Below, piece by piece: positions 63,871 through 64,000 of a DNA stretch of 64,000 bases. The translations under genes and the position numbers were made by a program. Each line of letters starts with the position of its first letter. The stretch's first letter is position 1. The stretch is from Lysobacterales bacterium 63-13 (GTDB lineage: Bacteria > Pseudomonadota > Gammaproteobacteria > Xanthomonadales > Rhodanobacteraceae), in assembly GCA_001899855.1 (NCBI GenBank), contig MKWR01000002.1, positions 167,929 to 231,928 on the forward strand. Reading direction: 5' to 3'. The notes beneath the pieces are model-generated. The model made no database searches. It saw nothing but the letters and a program-made list of their open reading frames with translations, and was not told the origin of the DNA.

Positions 63871-64000
63871 GGAGAGATGGCCGAGTGGTTTAAGGCAGCA
63901 GTCTTGAGTGCGGAGGCAGGAAGCCGGAGCCAACATCGCCATCGGCGATGGCCCGAAGGGCGGAGGGCGGGACGCCCGGAGTCAAACTGCCGTGGTGGCT
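63871..64000 (+). tRNA. tRNA-Ser(UGA) interrupted in the anticodon loop (3' end outside window)
   Basis: The 5' part (63871-63907) reads GGAGAGA, TG, a D arm GCCGAGTGGTTTAAGGC, then A and GCAGT-CTTGA. This is the acceptor strand, the D arm and the anticodon arm through A36 of a tRNA-Ser with anticodon TGA. After a 76-nt insert, AAACTGC (63984-63990) supplies A37, A38 and the pairing strand ACTGC, and CGTGGTGGCT begins the long variable arm. Removing the insert restores a perfect five-bp anticodon stem with loop CTTGAAA. The 3' acceptor strand lies beyond the window, so completeness cannot be checked. Confidence 0.75.
63908..63983 (+). repeat. 76-nt REP-like insert inside tRNA-Ser
   Basis: Two related modules, each a small GC-rich hairpin bracketed by CGGAG, occupy 63911-63931 and 63961-63983. 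The right-hand hairpin is GGGCG/CGCCC. Between them is a 7-bp hairpin CATCGCC-ATC-GGCGATG (63934-63950). The symmetry resembles REP/BIME-type elements. The insert is too short for a group I intron and lacks a recognisable P7-like core, and the base before it is A rather than the U required at a group I 5' splice site. Confidence 0.65.

Noticed and set aside
63871..64000. Group I intron in the tRNA-Ser gene
   Set aside because: The insert is only 76 nt, follows an A rather than a U, and has no recognisable conserved core, so a standard group I intron does not fit.

Overview
The window is a GC-rich chromosomal segment from a gammaproteobacterium. It is most likely a member of the Xanthomonadales/Lysobacterales (Rhodanobacteraceae or Lysobacteraceae type). 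This assignment is inference. It rests on the protein sequences (S1, L19, RluB, HtpG, SerS), on xanthomonad-like gene orders (smc-zipA, serC-pheA-hisC-aroA-cmk-rpsA-ihfB, trxB-GNAT-aat-infA, ftsK-lolA-rarA-serS), and on the GGGAATCG-type intergenic repeats that I associate with that order. Nearly all of the window is housekeeping DNA. I see no prophage, insertion sequence, CRISPR array or plasmid module.

Layout. 1-3.6 kb: the 3' part of dnaB, then alr and radA, overlapping or nearly so. 3.8-4.6 kb: a CcsA/YpjD-type membrane protein divergent from ffh. 6.3-8.3 kb: the translation operon rpsP-rimM-trmD-rplS, closed by a 13-bp stem terminator and followed by a 48-bp tandem repeat array. 8.6-14.2 kb: htpG behind a sigma-32-like promoter, a glutamine/methionine transaminase plus omega-amidase pair, a LysR regulator and an ArsC-like reductase. 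14.5-18.6 kb: a CsgG-like secreted protein and, on the minus strand, scpA-scpB-rluB, with an unusually long disordered tail on RluB. 19.1-24.9 kb: yciI-like, bolA, a PpiC-like lipoprotein, smc and zipA. 25.0-31.2 kb: a storage-lipid island with two phasins, a TetR regulator, an acyl-CoA-binding protein, a Marinobacter-type fatty acyl-CoA reductase, a patatin phospholipase and a PHA-granule regulator family protein. 31.4-32.3 kb: a membrane-anchored double-FHA protein. 32.6-41.8 kb: the aromatic/serine/translation supra-operon serC-pheA-hisC-aroA-cmk-rpsA-ihfB-lapA-lapB. 41.8-48.1 kb: a short surface-polysaccharide module (WecA-family transferase, WbpM/CapD-like dehydratase, galU) and two PLP enzymes. 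48.3-53.1 kb, minus strand: a CPBP protease, infA, aat, a GNAT/FemAB-like protein and trxB. 53.4-63.7 kb: ald, ftsK, lolA, a MerR regulator with an uncharacterised membrane protein, rarA, a PBP4-type dacB, an unknown membrane protein and serS.

How the genes fit together. Replication and segregation (dnaB, smc, scpAB, ftsK, zipA, rarA, radA) and translation (rpsP, rplS, trmD, rimM, rpsA, infA, serS, ffh, aat) dominate. The lipid island couples acyl-CoA handling to granule proteins, but phaC and wax ester synthase are not inside the window.

The most unusual features are non-coding. (1) At the right edge, a tRNA-Ser(UGA) gene is split exactly inside its anticodon loop by a 76-nt REP-like insert. 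(2) A family of 48-49 bp hairpin repeats occurs at three loci, each time directly behind an intrinsic terminator. (3) Inverted GGGAATCG repeats fill the radA/ccsA-like intergenic space and have apparently supplied coding sequence to the end of galU and the start of its neighbour. (4) A MerR-type promoter with a perfect 17-bp palindrome controls a regulator paired with a membrane protein of unknown function rather than with a known metal pump.
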